A DNA stretch of 64,000 nt from contig CM071924.1 of assembly GCA_016081115.2 (NCBI GenBank), positions 87,558,616-87,622,615 on the forward strand, written 5' to 3'. Shown here one piece after another: positions 11,815 to 23,809 of this stretch; the stretch's first letter is position 1, and each line of letters begins with the position of its first letter. The notes beneath the pieces were generated by a model that did no database searches, was not told where the DNA came from, and was given only the letters and a program-made list of their open reading frames with translations. This stretch comes from Rehmannia glutinosa. Lineage: Eukaryota; Streptophyta; Magnoliopsida; Lamiales; Orobanchaceae. The translations under genes were made by a program, and so were the position numbers.

Positions 11815-14800
11815 ATGTTTGGCTCTCATGGCCGCAATGAACTCCATGTTGTTGATGATGAGGTAACTTCTGATCATCAATGAATATTTAACATATATGC
11901 ATGATCTCTACTTGTCTGTAACTTCCTTGCTTCATAACTAAATATGTGCGCGTGGATCATGACAGCGTCGGCCTCCAGCATCCGGATCAACGGCCAAAAC
12001 ATGCCGGATTTGTGGAGACGATATTGGTTTGAATGAGAATGGGGAGGTGTTCGTGGCTTGCCACGAGTGTGGATTTCCGGTTTGTCGGCCTTGCTACGAC
12101 TACGAGAGGAGTGAAGGCCGCCTCACTTGCCCTCAATGCCACACTCCCTACAAGCATCGCAAAGGTCTATAGACTATATACTCATACAATCAAGATTTTC
12201 TGTTCCGTATAGTATTACATGATCTCGTGTTTCAATATTTCACTAAATGAATGTCACGTGTATTGTAAGATAATGTTATTATTGTACACGTGACATTCAC
12301 ACGGCGAACTACTTTAAATTTCATGCTACAACATTATCATATATAACTCAATAGCCATACAATATCGTAAAGTAAAATGATGTCAAGCGTAATTTTCAAC
12401 ATCTCATGTGGGACTCGTGTACTACTTGGGTTTTAGGTTATCCAAGAGTTGAAGGGGATGATGAAGGCAATCATGATGATGAATTTGAAGATGAATTTGA
12501 GCTCAAGAATCGTCATGACCATACTCTTGATCCTTATCACTCGGTAATTAATTGATCTCTAACAAGCTAAAAAAAAATTCTTGAATTTCATTTAAGAATT
12601 ATTAATATGGTTAATTATAGTAAACCTCCTAAACTATGTGAGTTTTTGCATTCTGCCCCCTTAACTTTTTTTGGTGACATTTTACCCTTAAACTCAACAT
12701 TTTTTGTACACTTTACAACCTCCACAGGGGTATGGGGTGAGAAAAACACTAAATTTAGGAGGTAAAATGTTACAAAAGAAAATTTAGGAGATAAAATGAA
12801 AAACGCCCGCATACTTAGTATAATTTTACCCTTATTAATATATGGCTTCCACAACTTAGTAATTTAGTAATTCTTGTTAGTATGAAAAACAAAAGTTTTA
12901 ATTTATTTTATTTGGGAAGGGAAAAAAACAAAAAAAAAAGATATATATAGAGTCATTGTTCAAGCTTGTTTTACTTTTATCGAGCTTCAATTGGTTTGAT
13001 CATTAATCAACCCGAGCTCGAACAAGCTTTAGATGAGTCGAATCCAGCTCGAGTAGCTTAATATTTTTACACATATTATATTTTTTTTATTAATCGAGTC
13101 GAACTTTATATTTTATCGAACCAAAAATTGTGCTTAAGCTTGATCTGTCAGTATCAATAACCAAGCTCAAATGAGACTCGAGTCGGGTATCGATTAACCT
13201 GGTTCGATTTTCACCCAAGTACCGAGTTTCACTTAAATGTTAATACCTAGATAACTGACATTGTCGATTGATGCATTGAATAATCGATTTGCTGCTGCAG
13301 GAAGAAAAGTTCAGTGAGTATAAAATTCATATCAATGGAGACGCCAATCCTTCTGTGGCAGGAAGTGGTAATCAATTTCTCATCAAAACATTTTACAGTA
13401 GTTTTCCGTATTTTCTTTATATATATCGTATATACAGTTGCAGGTAAGTATTTTGAAGGCGAAAAAGAAGAATTCAAAAATGAGGAATGGAAGGAAAGAA
13501 TGGAGACATGGAAAACCAGACAAGAAAAGAGAGGTCTCGTTACCAAATCAGGAGATGGAGGACACGATAAAGATGATGACGATGACTTTCTGTAAGATTT
13601 TTTTGTTTTTCAGTATTTTTGATAGATTTTGGAACTAAGTTGTTCTGTTTTCATAATTTTTCTACGGCTAAATTGCGGTTTTAGTAATGCATAATCACCA
13701 TTTGCAAAAGTTCTGTAATTAATAAAAAACTCTCGATTTTAGTGTCGGAAATTGAAAATTTTCTCCAGGAAAATTCACGTGTTCACATTAAAAATTCAGT
13801 GCCCACGTAGGTGAAATTGGTTTCCATATCATCGGTTTGGCTAGAAAATGTGGATATGTGGATTTTCTAACAAATTATCCAATTTCTGGCGATGAAAGGA
13901 CTGAAATAACGAGTTTTTTATATTTATTGTCACTACTTATAGCAGGATTAAAACTGCAATGTAGCCTTGTCATTCAAACTGTATTCTTTGTGCCAATAAT
14001 TGTTGTTGTGATGTTTCTTCAGTATTGCTGAAGCCCGGCAACCACTCTGGCGAAAAGTCCCAATTCCATCCCGCTTGATCAACCCTTATCGCATAGTCAT
14101 TGTCGTTCGGTTCATCATTTTGTGTTTCTTTTTCCATTTTAGAATCTTAACCCCAGCATATGATGCTTATCCCCTATGGGTCATCTCTGTGATATGTGAG
14201 ATATGGTTTGGTTTGTCTTGGATTCTTGATCAGTTCCCCAAATGGTGCCCAATTAACCGTGAAACCTATCTTGATCGTCTCTCCTTGAGATTTGAGCGCG
14301 AGGGTGAACCTGACCGGCTAAGCCCGGTTGATTTCTTTGTGAGTACAGTGGACCCTCTTAAGGAACCTCCCATTATTACAGCAAACACGGTCCTATCGAT
14401 CCTGTCCGTTGATTATCCCACGGAGAAAGTAAGTTGCTATGTGTCAGATGATGGGGCCTCCATGCTTCTGTTCGATACATTGTCTGAGACATCTGAGTTT
14501 GCGAGGAGGTGGGTGCCGTTTTGCAAGAAGTATAACGCTGAACCGAGGGCACCTGAGTTTTACTTTTCCGAGAAAATTGACTACTTGAAAGATAAAGTTC
14601 AGCCTACTTTTGTAAAGGATAGAAGGGCAATGAAGGTAAGTCATGCAAATCGTTCTGTTCTTCTAGCCTTTAGTGAATTTATGATGGAATTAGATGATCA
14701 TTCTTAGAGAGTGTTTATATTGCAGAGAGAGTACGAAGAGTTCAAAGTGAGAATTAATGCTTTAGTGGCTAAGGCCCAGAAGAAACCCGAAGAAGGATGG

Positions 14801-17800
14801 GTGATGCAGGATGGGACTCCATGGCCGGGAAACAACACACGCGATCATCCTGGCATGATTCAGGTCAAAAAAGCATTGATAGTGAATAAGATTTTACAAA
14901 TACCCCCCTGAGGGTGCAATTTGTAAAATAGAACCAAATATCAAGGGGGTATTTGTGATTTTGAAAGATAACTGGAATTTTTTGGTAAATAGGCTAAACC
15001 TCAGGGCTATTTTTTGTAATTAACCCTAAAATCTATCATCAAACTATACTCAAGGTCTTTATCAAATTGATGACTATGGGTTGTTGATACAAATGATCCA
15101 GGTGTACCGTATATAAACAAGAAGTTTCTTGTTTTGCAGGTATATTTGGGAAGTGAAGGTGCACTTGATATTGAAGGTAAGGAGCTACCAAAACTCGTGT
15201 ATGTCTCACGTGAGAAACGGCCAGGTTATCTGCACCATAAGAAAGCTGGTGCAATGAATGCACTGGTAAGTAGCTGCTAAGTTAAAATTGGCTACTTTTT
15301 CATGTAGAACTGAAAGATTGATTTGGTTTCCGGTTGATGGGGACCTGGTTTATGTGCACAATTAACAGGTCCGAGTTTCTGCGGTGCTTACTAATGCACC
15401 GTTCATTTTGAACCTGGATTGTGATCATTACCTCAATAACAGCAAAGCTGTCCGAGAAGCCATGTGCTTTTTGATGGATCCCCAAGTTGGGAAGAAGCTC
15501 TGCTATGTCCAATTTCCACAGAGATTTGATGGTATTGATCGCCACGATAGATATGCTAATCGCAATGTTGTATTCTTTGATGTAAGTTACATATCGACAC
15601 TTTCATCCATTTTGTTCATCAATATCGCATTTCCTATTTAGCAACCTAGGAATTAGCGTATATGACACTGCTCATGGATCTGGTTGAGAAGTCGAATCTG
15701 AAATGTACGGCATTTCCAAAAGCTAGTTCCAAACTGAAATTTTCTATAAAGTCAGCCTTCCGAATTTGTTATAAATCATAGGGATAGTTACGAAGAAAAC
15801 CCTGAGGTTTGGGCTAATTACAAAAAAAATCCAGAAATGTTTCAAAATTACAAAAAGCCCCTCAGGTTTGATTATGCCTTAAATTTAAGGGGGTAACTGT
15901 AATATTTTTATAAATATCAAGGTGTTTTTGAAATGTTTTTTTGCTTATGAAGGGGGAAAATGTCCGAGAGAATCAAACCTTAAGGGTGTTTTTGTAATTA
16001 GCCGGAACCTTGGGTTTTTTTTTTTTCTTCTAATTATCCCTAAATCATATATCCTTTAAGTCCAATCTGTATCAAACTGGATTGTGTAAAGTTGACACGG
16101 ACTTGACCTGATCTATGATTAAAATCTCAAAAATTATTTCTGACTCTGAAAATTGTTTATTTACCAGATCAACATGAAAGGCCTAGATGGCATCCAAGGG
16201 CCTGTATATGTTGGCACTGGGTGTGTCTTTAACAGGCAGGCATTGTACGGCTATGATCCACCTGCATCTGAGAAGCGGCCGAAGATGACTTGTGACTGCT
16301 GGCCCAACTGGTGCTGCTGTTGTTGTGGTGGATCAAGGAAGTCGAAGGCTAAGAAAAAAGGACTTAAGTCTTTACTCGGGCTTGGAGGATTGTATAGCAA
16401 GAAGAAGAAAATGATGGGCAAACAGTACACTCGGAAATCATCTGGACCAGCTTTTGATCTCGAGGAAATTGAAGAAGGCCTGGAGGGATATGATGAGTTG
16501 GAAAAATCATCACTCATGTCCCAAAAGAATTTCGAGAAACGGTTTGGAATGTCGCCAGTATTCGTTGCTTCCACTCTCAAGGAAGATGGTGGTCTCCCTG
16601 AGGGTACTAACTCAACGTCACTAGTCAAAGAAGCCATTCATGTTATTAGTTGTGGCTATGAAGAAAAAACTGAATGGGGAAAGGAGGTAAGTAAAAACAC
16701 TAGCCCATTACTTACCAAAACATCCCTGAATCTTTACTTCCCATTGAAGGAGTTAGTAACCAATCGTACTTTTTACTTCACACTGAATGCAATCTTTTAA
16801 GGGTTAATTATAAAAACTACCCCTGAGGTTTAGCCTAATTACAAAATATTCAATTATCTTTCAAAATTACGAGTACCCCCTTAAGGGTCCCCGGACGTGT
16901 GTATTTATCTCCTCTTCAGGGTGAAATTTGTAAAATAGAAACAAATATCAAGGGGATATTTGTAATTTTGAAAAGATAACTGGGTTTTTTTTGTAACTAG
17001 ACTGAACCTCATTAACCCCTTTTTTTAAACTACTAGGTGACTGACCTCTCTTAAATTTGTTTAATCCGCAGATTGGATGGATTTATGGTTCGATTACAGA
17101 AGACATTTTGACAGGCTTCAAGATGCACTGTAGAGGATGGAGGTCTGTGTACTGTTCGCCCAAGAGACCTGCTTTCAAGGGATCAGCTCCTATCAATCTA
17201 TCTGATAGGTTGCACCAAGTTCTGAGATGGGCTCTTGGTTCTGTCGAAATCTTCCTTAGTCGTCATTGTCCTCTTTGGTATGCCTATGGAGGAAAACTTA
17301 AATGGCTTGAGAGACTTGCTTATATCAACACCATTGTCTACCCATTCACTTCCATTGCTCTGCTAGCCTATTGCACACTTCCAGCCGTGTGTCTTCTTAC
17401 TGGAAAATTTATTGTTCCAACGGTAAGTATTTTGAACTCTTGAATATCATTACTGGATAAATTTGAGAAAAACAAGTGTAATCAACTGGTTTCAACTTTC
17501 ATGATCATATTGTTGGAGAAAATAATGAAAAGGGATAATTACAAAAAACTACCCCAGAGGTTTAGTCTAATTACAAAAAAAAAAGCCAGTTATCTTCTAA
17601 AATTACAAATACCCTTTGAGGCATTACAAATACCCCGTTAAGCACTTTACCCCCTCAATAGGTGCAATTTGTAAAATATAAAATATGTCAGGAGGGTATT
17701 TGTAATTTTGAAAGATAACTGAGTTTTTCTATAATTATGCTAAACCTGAAGGATAGTATTTGGAGAATAGTTGGCTGAGATACTCAACATCCCTAAGTTG

Positions 17801-18495
17801 GAAGCAATGCTTGGTGATCAATCCTTAATCAAATACAGCCTGGGAAAGTCGAAGATATGTTCAATCTTACACTACTTTTGACTCTTCTGACCAAAATCTC
17901 ATTTCTTATGCAGTTGAATAACCTAGCAAGCATATGGTTTATCGCGCTTTTCCTCTCCATCATAGCAACCGGCATATTAGAGCTCCGATGGAGTGGAGTT
18001 AGCATCGAGGATTGGTGGCGCAACGAGCAATTCTGGGTGATTGGTGGTGTCTCGGCCCATCTTTTCGCCGTTTTCCAAGGTCTTCTTAAAGTTCTTGCTG
18101 GGGTCGACACAAACTTCACCGTAACATCAAAAACAGCCGATGATAACGAGTTTGGAGAACTCTACCTCTTCAAATGGACAACCCTTCTCATTCCACCAAC
18201 AACATTGATAATCCTTAACATGGTTGGCGTGGTGGCCGGAGTTTCTGAGGCCATCAACAATGGATATGGCTCGTGGGGTCCCTTATTCGGGAAACTATTC
18301 TTTGCCTTTTGGGTTATTGTTCATCTCTATCCATTCCTTAAGGGGTTGATGGGAAGACAAAACAGGACTCCTACAATTGTGGTTCTGTGGTCAATTCTTT
18401 TGGCTTCAATCTTCTCACTTGTTTGGGTAAGAATTGATCCTTTCTTGCCCAAACAAACTGGCCCTATTCTCAAACAATGTGGTGTGGAGTGCTAA
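11815..18495 (+). CDS. CESA4: Cellulose synthase A catalytic subunit 4 (secondary cell wall, IRX5 type)
   Basis: Exons: 11815-11862, 11966-12164, 12437-12543, 13301-13367, 13438-13591, 14023-14635, 14726-14863, 15140-15265, 15369-15581, 16168-16686, 17072-17422 and 17914-18495. All junctions are GT-AG and in phase; product 1038 residues, normal for CESA. Residues 29-74 form the N-terminal RING-type zinc finger (paired Cys at 29/32, 48/51, 56/59, 71/74). Two membrane helices lie near 215-265. The processive GT2 motifs are all present: DDG (334), DCD (501-503), TED (737-739) and QVLRW (777-781). Residues about 586-690 are the class-specific region with a CCCCC run (604-608). Six further helices follow to the C-terminus. 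The class-specific region (CDCWP, LEEIEEGLEGYDELEKSSLM) and the tail FLPKQTGP..KQCGVEC match CESA4, not CESA7 or CESA8. It polymerises glucose from UDP-glucose in the plasma-membrane rosette, with CESA7 and CESA8, in secondary walls (family knowledge). Five or more introns carry miniature transposons. Confidence 0.96.
12608..12831. mobile_element. Mutator-like miniature element in CESA4 intron 3
   Basis: A perfect 9-bp duplication TTATTAATA flanks it (12599-12607 and 12832-12840). The ends TGGTTAATTATA and, in reverse, GGGTAAAATTATA are related to the GGGATAATTA ends of the other intronic copies, but the inside is diverged. It is 224 bp, with internal fold-back between CCTCCTAAACTATG-like and AAATTTAGGAG-like words. 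Confidence 0.75.
12950..13215. repeat. Dispersed repeat fragment in CESA4 intron 3
   Basis: The text is rich in GAGCTCG, CAAGCTT and GAGTCGA words, a style seen in a widespread class of plant dispersed repeats. A similar style of text (GAACAAGCTTG) appears at 56606-56800. No ends or duplication could be fixed. Confidence 0.35.
14884..15026. mobile_element. Truncated GGGATAATTA-family element in CESA4 intron 7
   Basis: The right end TAATTAACCC (to 15026) and the inner words GGGTGCAATTTGTAAAATAG and TTTTGAAAGATAACTGG match the copies at 16801 and 17532. The left terminus is missing or too diverged to place; similarity begins about 20 bp after the exon 7 donor. No duplication can be shown. Confidence 0.55.
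15781..16040. mobile_element. GGGATAATTA-family miniature element in CESA4 intron 9
   Basis: A perfect 9-bp duplication TAAATCATA flanks it (15772-15780 and 16041-16049). The ends are GGGATAGTTA and TAATTATCCC, inverted with one mismatch. The interior shares TTGATTATG, TTTAAGGGGGTAACTGTAAT and CTTATGAAGGGGGAAA words with the PHR1 intron copy, in the opposite orientation. Confidence 0.85.
16801..17018. mobile_element. GGGATAATTA-family miniature element in CESA4 intron 10
   Basis: It opens with GGGTTAATTA and closes with ATTAACCC. The interior carries CCCTGAGGTTTAGCCTAATT on the left and the GGTGAAATTTGTAAAATAG and AAAGATAACTGGG words shared with the copies at 14884 and 17532. Flanks TCTTTTAA and CTTTTTTTAA are similar but differ in T-run length, so the duplication is only approximate. 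Confidence 0.65.
17532..17757. mobile_element. GGGATAATTA-family miniature element in CESA4 intron 11
   Basis: It opens with GGGATAATTACAAAAAACTA and shares the inner words GGTGCAATTTGTAAAATATA and GAAAGATAACTGAG with the copies at 14884 and 16801. The right terminus is degenerate (ATAATTATGCTAAACCTGAAGG), so the end is approximate and no duplication is visible. Confidence 0.6.
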
Positions 18496-19286
18496 TATTC
18501 CTCTTTTACGTTACACCGTATAATTGTTCACAATCTCGCCGCCATTTTTGCATTGTAGTTGTTGATCTGAAAGTACTCCATCTTTCAAAAGTTTTTTCCA
18601 AGTATGTTGCTAGAAATAGGGAACCTATAGTGCTGGCATTTGTACTGAGAAGGGTTTCATTTCTGCCTCTCTGTACTTGAAAGATGTAAAATCAAATTGT
18701 TTACTTCATTTTCTTTCAGTGTTTGATTATGGGTTAAAAAAGCTTATGTTGTTTCATATTAGCACCACAAAACTCTTTATAAACTCTATCATTTGCATCC
18801 TGAGGTTTTCAACTCTTTCATAAGAGTGAGTAGTAAACTTAATGGAACCAAAACAGCTTGTTTTAGACAATAGCATTGTGCTTGATATGTTATGTCCAAT
18901 GGGATATCGCCACTAACAAATTAAGTATAATGGTGTATAGCCATCAACCAGATAAGGCAAAATTACATTTTTGGTCATTTAAGTTGACCTAAATACACTT
19001 TTAGTCCTTTATATTTTAGAGGTGGCGTTTGGCAACCACTAACTTTTTAAAAGTTACACATTTGGTCCTATTTTCAATTTTGGGGATATCATATTCCTAA
19101 AATGCTGACATGGAAAAATTAATCCTTATGTGGATTAAAAGTGGGGTGTTTGGATGCATATTATGAATGTTATGGCATAATTGGTACATATAGATGTATA
19201 TTTAGTATTTACTTTTTTAATCTTACCACATGTAATAATTTGGAAGCATAAATTGATAATATATATTCTATTTGTGCACAACACAA
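18496..19286. other. CESA4 3' end and AT-rich spacer
   Basis: The first 200-300 bp are presumably the CESA4 3' untranslated region. At 18955-19080 there is text (TTTTTGGTCATTTAAG, TTTTAGTCCTTTATATTTTA) in the style of half of a fold-back repeat, without a matching second half nearby. No gene is seen. Confidence 0.45.
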
Positions 19287-19295
19287 TAATATATA

Positions 19296-20186
19296 GGGAA
19301 AGTCTCTTGTGAGACCGTATTAGATCCGTAACAGAGTCCCAAGTGGTCCATTCTCCTCTTTCTCTTGCATCTCAATGGTCCCCACTCCATTATCTCTTCT
19401 CTCCTCCCACGTTGGTATACTCTCATTGTCTCCTCTCTCTCTTCACATCTCATTCCTCTTGTGATCCCCCATCTCTATCTTCTCTATCTCTCTATCCACC
19501 CCCCTCCCCCACACTCTCTCTCTACGCGTAACATTTTAGATACGAAAATCTCACAAAAAATGTAATACTTTTCATAAAATATACTTTTTAGAATAGAATT
19601 GATATTTTTTTAAATAGTGATACATTAACTCTAATAAAATGTAATATTTGTTTTAATAAGAAGTTATACTTTTCTTAATAGAAAATGGTTTTGAACAAAA
19701 AATGATACTTTAGTTTTAATTAAAAGTAATATTTGTTTTAATAAGAAGTGATACTTTCTTAATAAGAAGTGATACTTTTTCTATAAAAAAGTGATATTGT
19801 TTATATGAGAAATGATACTTTATCCATAAAAAATAATATATAGTTTTTAATAAAAAGTGCCATTTTCTTAAATAAAAAGTGATACTTTTTTCATAAGAAG
19901 TGAATTTTTTTCAAGTCTAAATATGATACTTTTTTCGAGTCTAAATGTTATACTTTTTCATAAATAGTGATACTTTTTTTTAATAAATAGTGATATTTTT
20001 TTCATAAGAAGTGATACCTTTTTCATAAGAAATAATTTTTTCGAGTCTAAATGTGATATTTTTCCATAAATAGTGATACTTTTTTTTTTATACAAAGTGA
20101 TACTTTATTTTTCACATCTCTTTCCTTTGTTTCATGCATGTAGAGATAAATGAGGGACGTTAGTGGAGAGAGAAAGGAGGGACCAC

Positions 20187-20256
<70 letters not shown>

Positions 20257-20450
20257 GACCACCAGAGGAGTGATGTGAGGAGAAAGACGGGGCCATGAGA
20301 TATTTGGTGTGGATGGTAAGGAGGGGACCTGTGAGGCTGTGAGAGAAGAGAAAAATAAGGGTCAACAAGGAGAGAGAAAATATGGGGGACCATGTGGGGC
20401 TCCGTCTCACGGATTTAGATTCGTGAGACGATCTCACACAAGTTTTTGTG
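19296..20450. mobile_element. 1.15-kb non-autonomous element with GTGATAC motif array
   Basis: The flanks are a 9-bp repeat TAATATATA (19287-19295 and 20451-20459), though AT-richness weakens its weight. The ends are imperfect inverted repeats, GGGAAAGTCTCTTGTGAGAC on the left and, read in reverse, CACAAAAACTTGTGTGAGAT on the right. Just inside both ends lie T/C-rich (left) and G/A-rich (right) arms that are also mutually complementary in style. The centre (about 19560-20110) is a degenerate array of AAGTGATACTTTTT-like words, and a (GA)n tract lies at 20191-20253. No coding capacity. Confidence 0.65.
20191..20253. repeat. (GA)n microsatellite
   Basis: About 31 uninterrupted GA dinucleotides inside the right arm of the 19296-20450 element. 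Open frames across it, coding Ser-Leu on the minus strand, are artefacts of the repeat. Confidence 0.95.
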
Positions 20451-20459
20451 TAATATATA

Positions 20460-21169
20460 TATTATATTTAGACAAAAATAAAAAATTAACTCAAATGAAG
20501 AAATGCATTTACTTATACCATCTACATATAAATACACAAAATATACATATAATATATATAATACCCGCATGTAATTTATTTTTATGTAGTTTTTTTCTTT
20601 TTTGGTGGAGGACGTGGAATTGGTGGGACGGGTTCCGTAATTATTATTTTTTAGGTTTTCTATTCATTTAAGTATACAATATTTAATTATTTATTTAGAT
20701 TATACACTATTTTATTCAATTTTAATTTAAACTTACATAAATATTTTTATTTAGATTTATTAAAATACTAATAATATATGTTGTAAACTATATTATTTTA
20801 TAATGATTAATTTTAGATACTTTTCACTTTTTAAGCATGCAATTCCTAAAGTATTTTTTATTTTTACTTATTATATATTTAATAAATTATGTACAAAATA
20901 ATATTTAAATTCGTACAATGTTATTTTTTTACAAAATCAATAATGTGTACATCTATTTTATTTCTAAAATTGATATATAATGCAAATTTCAATATATTTA
21001 TAATATCAACTTATATTTTTATTATTTCAGACAATATTTATACGGTAAAATATTTATTAAAATATAATATAGAGATACATACAATATTGCATTATATATG
21101 TTAGTGTTACATAATTGGCAAATTTGGTCATTGAGCACAATGCAAGTTCTAGTGTTGTAACTCTATTGA
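20460..21169. other. Very AT-rich intergenic DNA
   Basis: No gene or bounded repeat is seen. The stretch is dominated by A/T with many ATATTT words up to the left flank of the Copia element. Confidence 0.5.
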
Positions 21170-21938
21170 TGCAACACTTGTTACACAGAATCTGGCGGAT
21201 TTTATGCCAGATTCTGTTCTTTGATTTTTGGCATGTTGTCTATTATATGAATGTTGCTGATATTATTGGATAGATTTATCTTAATTGATTTAGCCAGTTT
21301 TATAAATGTCAATTATCCTTTTTCTAATCACTTTCCTTGTGTACATGATTCTTACCCACAAGAAAATGATTGTATTTTGCTGATTCCCTTCCTTAGCAAG
21401 AAATCGTCCACTTGAAATTAGGGATAAGATTTCTTCTTTATTGTTATAAGAAGAGAAGTCAGGCTTTTGAAGAAGACATCGAGAAAAATACCATTTGAGC
21501 TATATTGTTCTTCTTCAAGAAATCTATTGTTACATAATTTTATTCTTCGGGAGAAGAAGGTGAAGACCTACGATGTGGGTTTACTCAACCGTTCAATGAT
21601 TTGAAGTTGGAGGGATTCCAACTAGGTTGAGATTGTGGAAGTTTCAATCAAAAAAATTAGTTTTATACGAGTGTTGGTGAATTGATAAAGATGGAGTCTT
21701 TATGCTTTTCGGAAATCCAGTCGTATTTGTAATAGACATTGCTTTTCTAATATTGGATTGTTTATTCTTTGGACGTGGCCTCGTGCATTAAGATTGAGGA
21801 ATCTAAGCACGTTAAAAATCTTCGTGTTATTTTTATTCCGCTGTGTACTTGTGTTGTTTAGTTAAGTGTTGCAATATTAACATACAACACCTTAAGAATC
21901 TGATCTGTTTAAAGTTTTTAAGGCCTCATATTCTATCA
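21170..21938 (+). repeat. Copia 5' LTR
   Basis: It runs from about TGCAACACTTG to TTCTATCA just before the primer-binding site. From 21468 to the end it aligns with the 3' LTR over about 470 bp with scattered substitutions. The first 290 bp have no counterpart in the 3' LTR, where AGCAACACTT jumps to AAGAAGACATCG. Confidence 0.7.
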
Positions 21939-22006
21939 ATTGGCATCAAGAGCCTTCCACTAATTCTTATTAGTGTGATCCTGTTATTTTTATATATGTT
22001 GCTAAC

Positions 22007-23564
22007 ATGGACAACTATCGTGAGGGAAGCTCTATTTCTCGACCACCTCTTCTCATTGGAACAAATTTCTCCTATTGGAAAGCAAAAATAAGAGCCTTCA
22101 TCAAATCTATAGATGAACGTGCTTGGAAATCCATTCTAACTAGCTAGACACCACCCATCCAAGTTGTTGACGGCAAAAGTGTTCCAAAAAATGAAACCAA
22201 ATGGACAACTACTGAGGATCAACTGGAAAATTTGAACTCAAAAGCACTCAATGCAATCTTCGCTGTAGATGAAAATCTGTTCAAACTGATATCTACCTGT
22301 GAAACCTCAAAGGAAGCATGGGATATCCTACAAGTTGCCTATGAAGGAACTGAAGCTGTAAGAATGTCTAAACTCCAAATGCTTACTTCGAAATTTGAGA
22401 ATCTCCGCATGAGTGAGAATAAAACCATAAGTGATTTGAACTCGAAACTCTGTGATATCTCTAATGAGTCTTTTGCTTTAGGAAAGAAATACTCTAATTT
22501 TAAACTTATTAAGAAAGTTCTAAGGTCTCTTCCTGAAAGGTTTCCCTACAAAGCAACTACCATTGAAGAATAAAAGAATCAAAGGTTCTTTCAAAAATGA
22601 AACTTGATGAACTAATTGGGTCTCTTCAAACCTTTGAGATGAATCTTGAAGAAATCAAGAAAGAGAAACTCAAAGAAGCAAGTTACAAAAGAGAAAAGTA
22701 GGGAGATTGCCTTTCAGGCTGAAACATCAGATGAAGTAACTCTTGAAGCAGGAAAAGAGATTTAGGAATCCCCTTGGATTGATTACCAAGAATTTTAGCA
22801 AAATCTTCAAACTGGGAAACAAGGGAGGTAATTTTCCTAGAACTGGAAAAACTTCTGGAACACAGAGAAAACAACATGATGGTGGTAAAGACATAAAGTG
22901 TAGGGAATGTGGAGATTTTGGACATATTCAAGCCGAATATACAAACACCTTGAAGAAGAATGGAAAATCATTCACCACATCTTGGAATGATGATGAACCA
23001 GAAGCTAATGAAGAAGAAGAAAATGTGAGCAATCAAGTTGCCTTTACTGTGACTAAAGAAGAGATTTGTTGTAATCAAACGCACTCCAGTGTTACTTCTG
23101 GTGTTACAACACCATTCAGGTATAACTCTAACTTTTCTTTCACTGAAACATGTCTAAACTCTGTACTTCTTGCAGAGGAGAACAATTCAGATACTGAAAG
23201 TTCTAAGGATGAGTCCGATCTAGATGAAGAATCAAGAAATGAAGAGCTAAGAAGAATTTATCAAAAAATGCTCAACAAATGCGAAATTGTCAGCAAGACA
23301 AATGTGATTCTGGAAAAGAAAGTAATGTCTCTTACTGCTGGAAAAGAGACACTCAATGGAGAGGTTATCAAGCTTGAAAGACTTGCAACAGATAAAAAGG
23401 AAGAACTTGCCAAGGTAAAGAAAGAACTCGGTGAAATGACAAATTATATCAAGAAAATGAATACTGGGAAAGGGAGATTAGATGAAATTCTATCTCAAGG
23501 AAAATATCGACAAGATCGTGCAAGTATTGGCTTTGGTTCTAATTTTAACAAAAAATGTTACTAA
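22007..23564 (+). pseudogene. gag: Copia gag (capsid) remnant
   Basis: The frame starts MDNYREGSSISRPPLLIG and reads as a Copia Gag (TNFSYWKAKIRAFIK, SKLQMLTSKFENLRM). It is broken by TAG at 22145-22147 and TAA at 22571-22573 and then by frameshifts before 22743. The zinc knuckle reads CRECGDFGHIQAEY: the last ligand of CX2CX4HX4C is Tyr instead of Cys. A coiled-coil Glu/Lys-rich tail follows. Not functional. Confidence 0.85.
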
Positions 23565-23809
23565 AAAGGATAAAAACTCTAAAATTATTTTTGTTAAAGA
23601 AGGAACATCATTCAGTCAAATTGGGAAAAAAAGCAATGGCTTTGTTCCTATATGTCATTATTGAAATCGTCATGGCCATATAAGACCTAAGTGTTATCGT
23701 CTTCAAAAACACACTAGGCAAGGCAGGGTGCAATCTCAAGTGTTCCAACATCAGCAAAAAAAACTCCTCGTTTTAAAATAAATTTATCAAACAAACCCAA
23801 GAAAATCTG

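Noticed and set aside
13247..13595. Open frames on both strands around 13.3-13.6 kb
   Set aside because: They are shadows of CESA4 exons 4 and 5 read through the intron.
20047..20437. Minus-strand open frames coding Ser-Leu repeats
   Set aside because: They are produced by the (GA)n tract inside a transposon.
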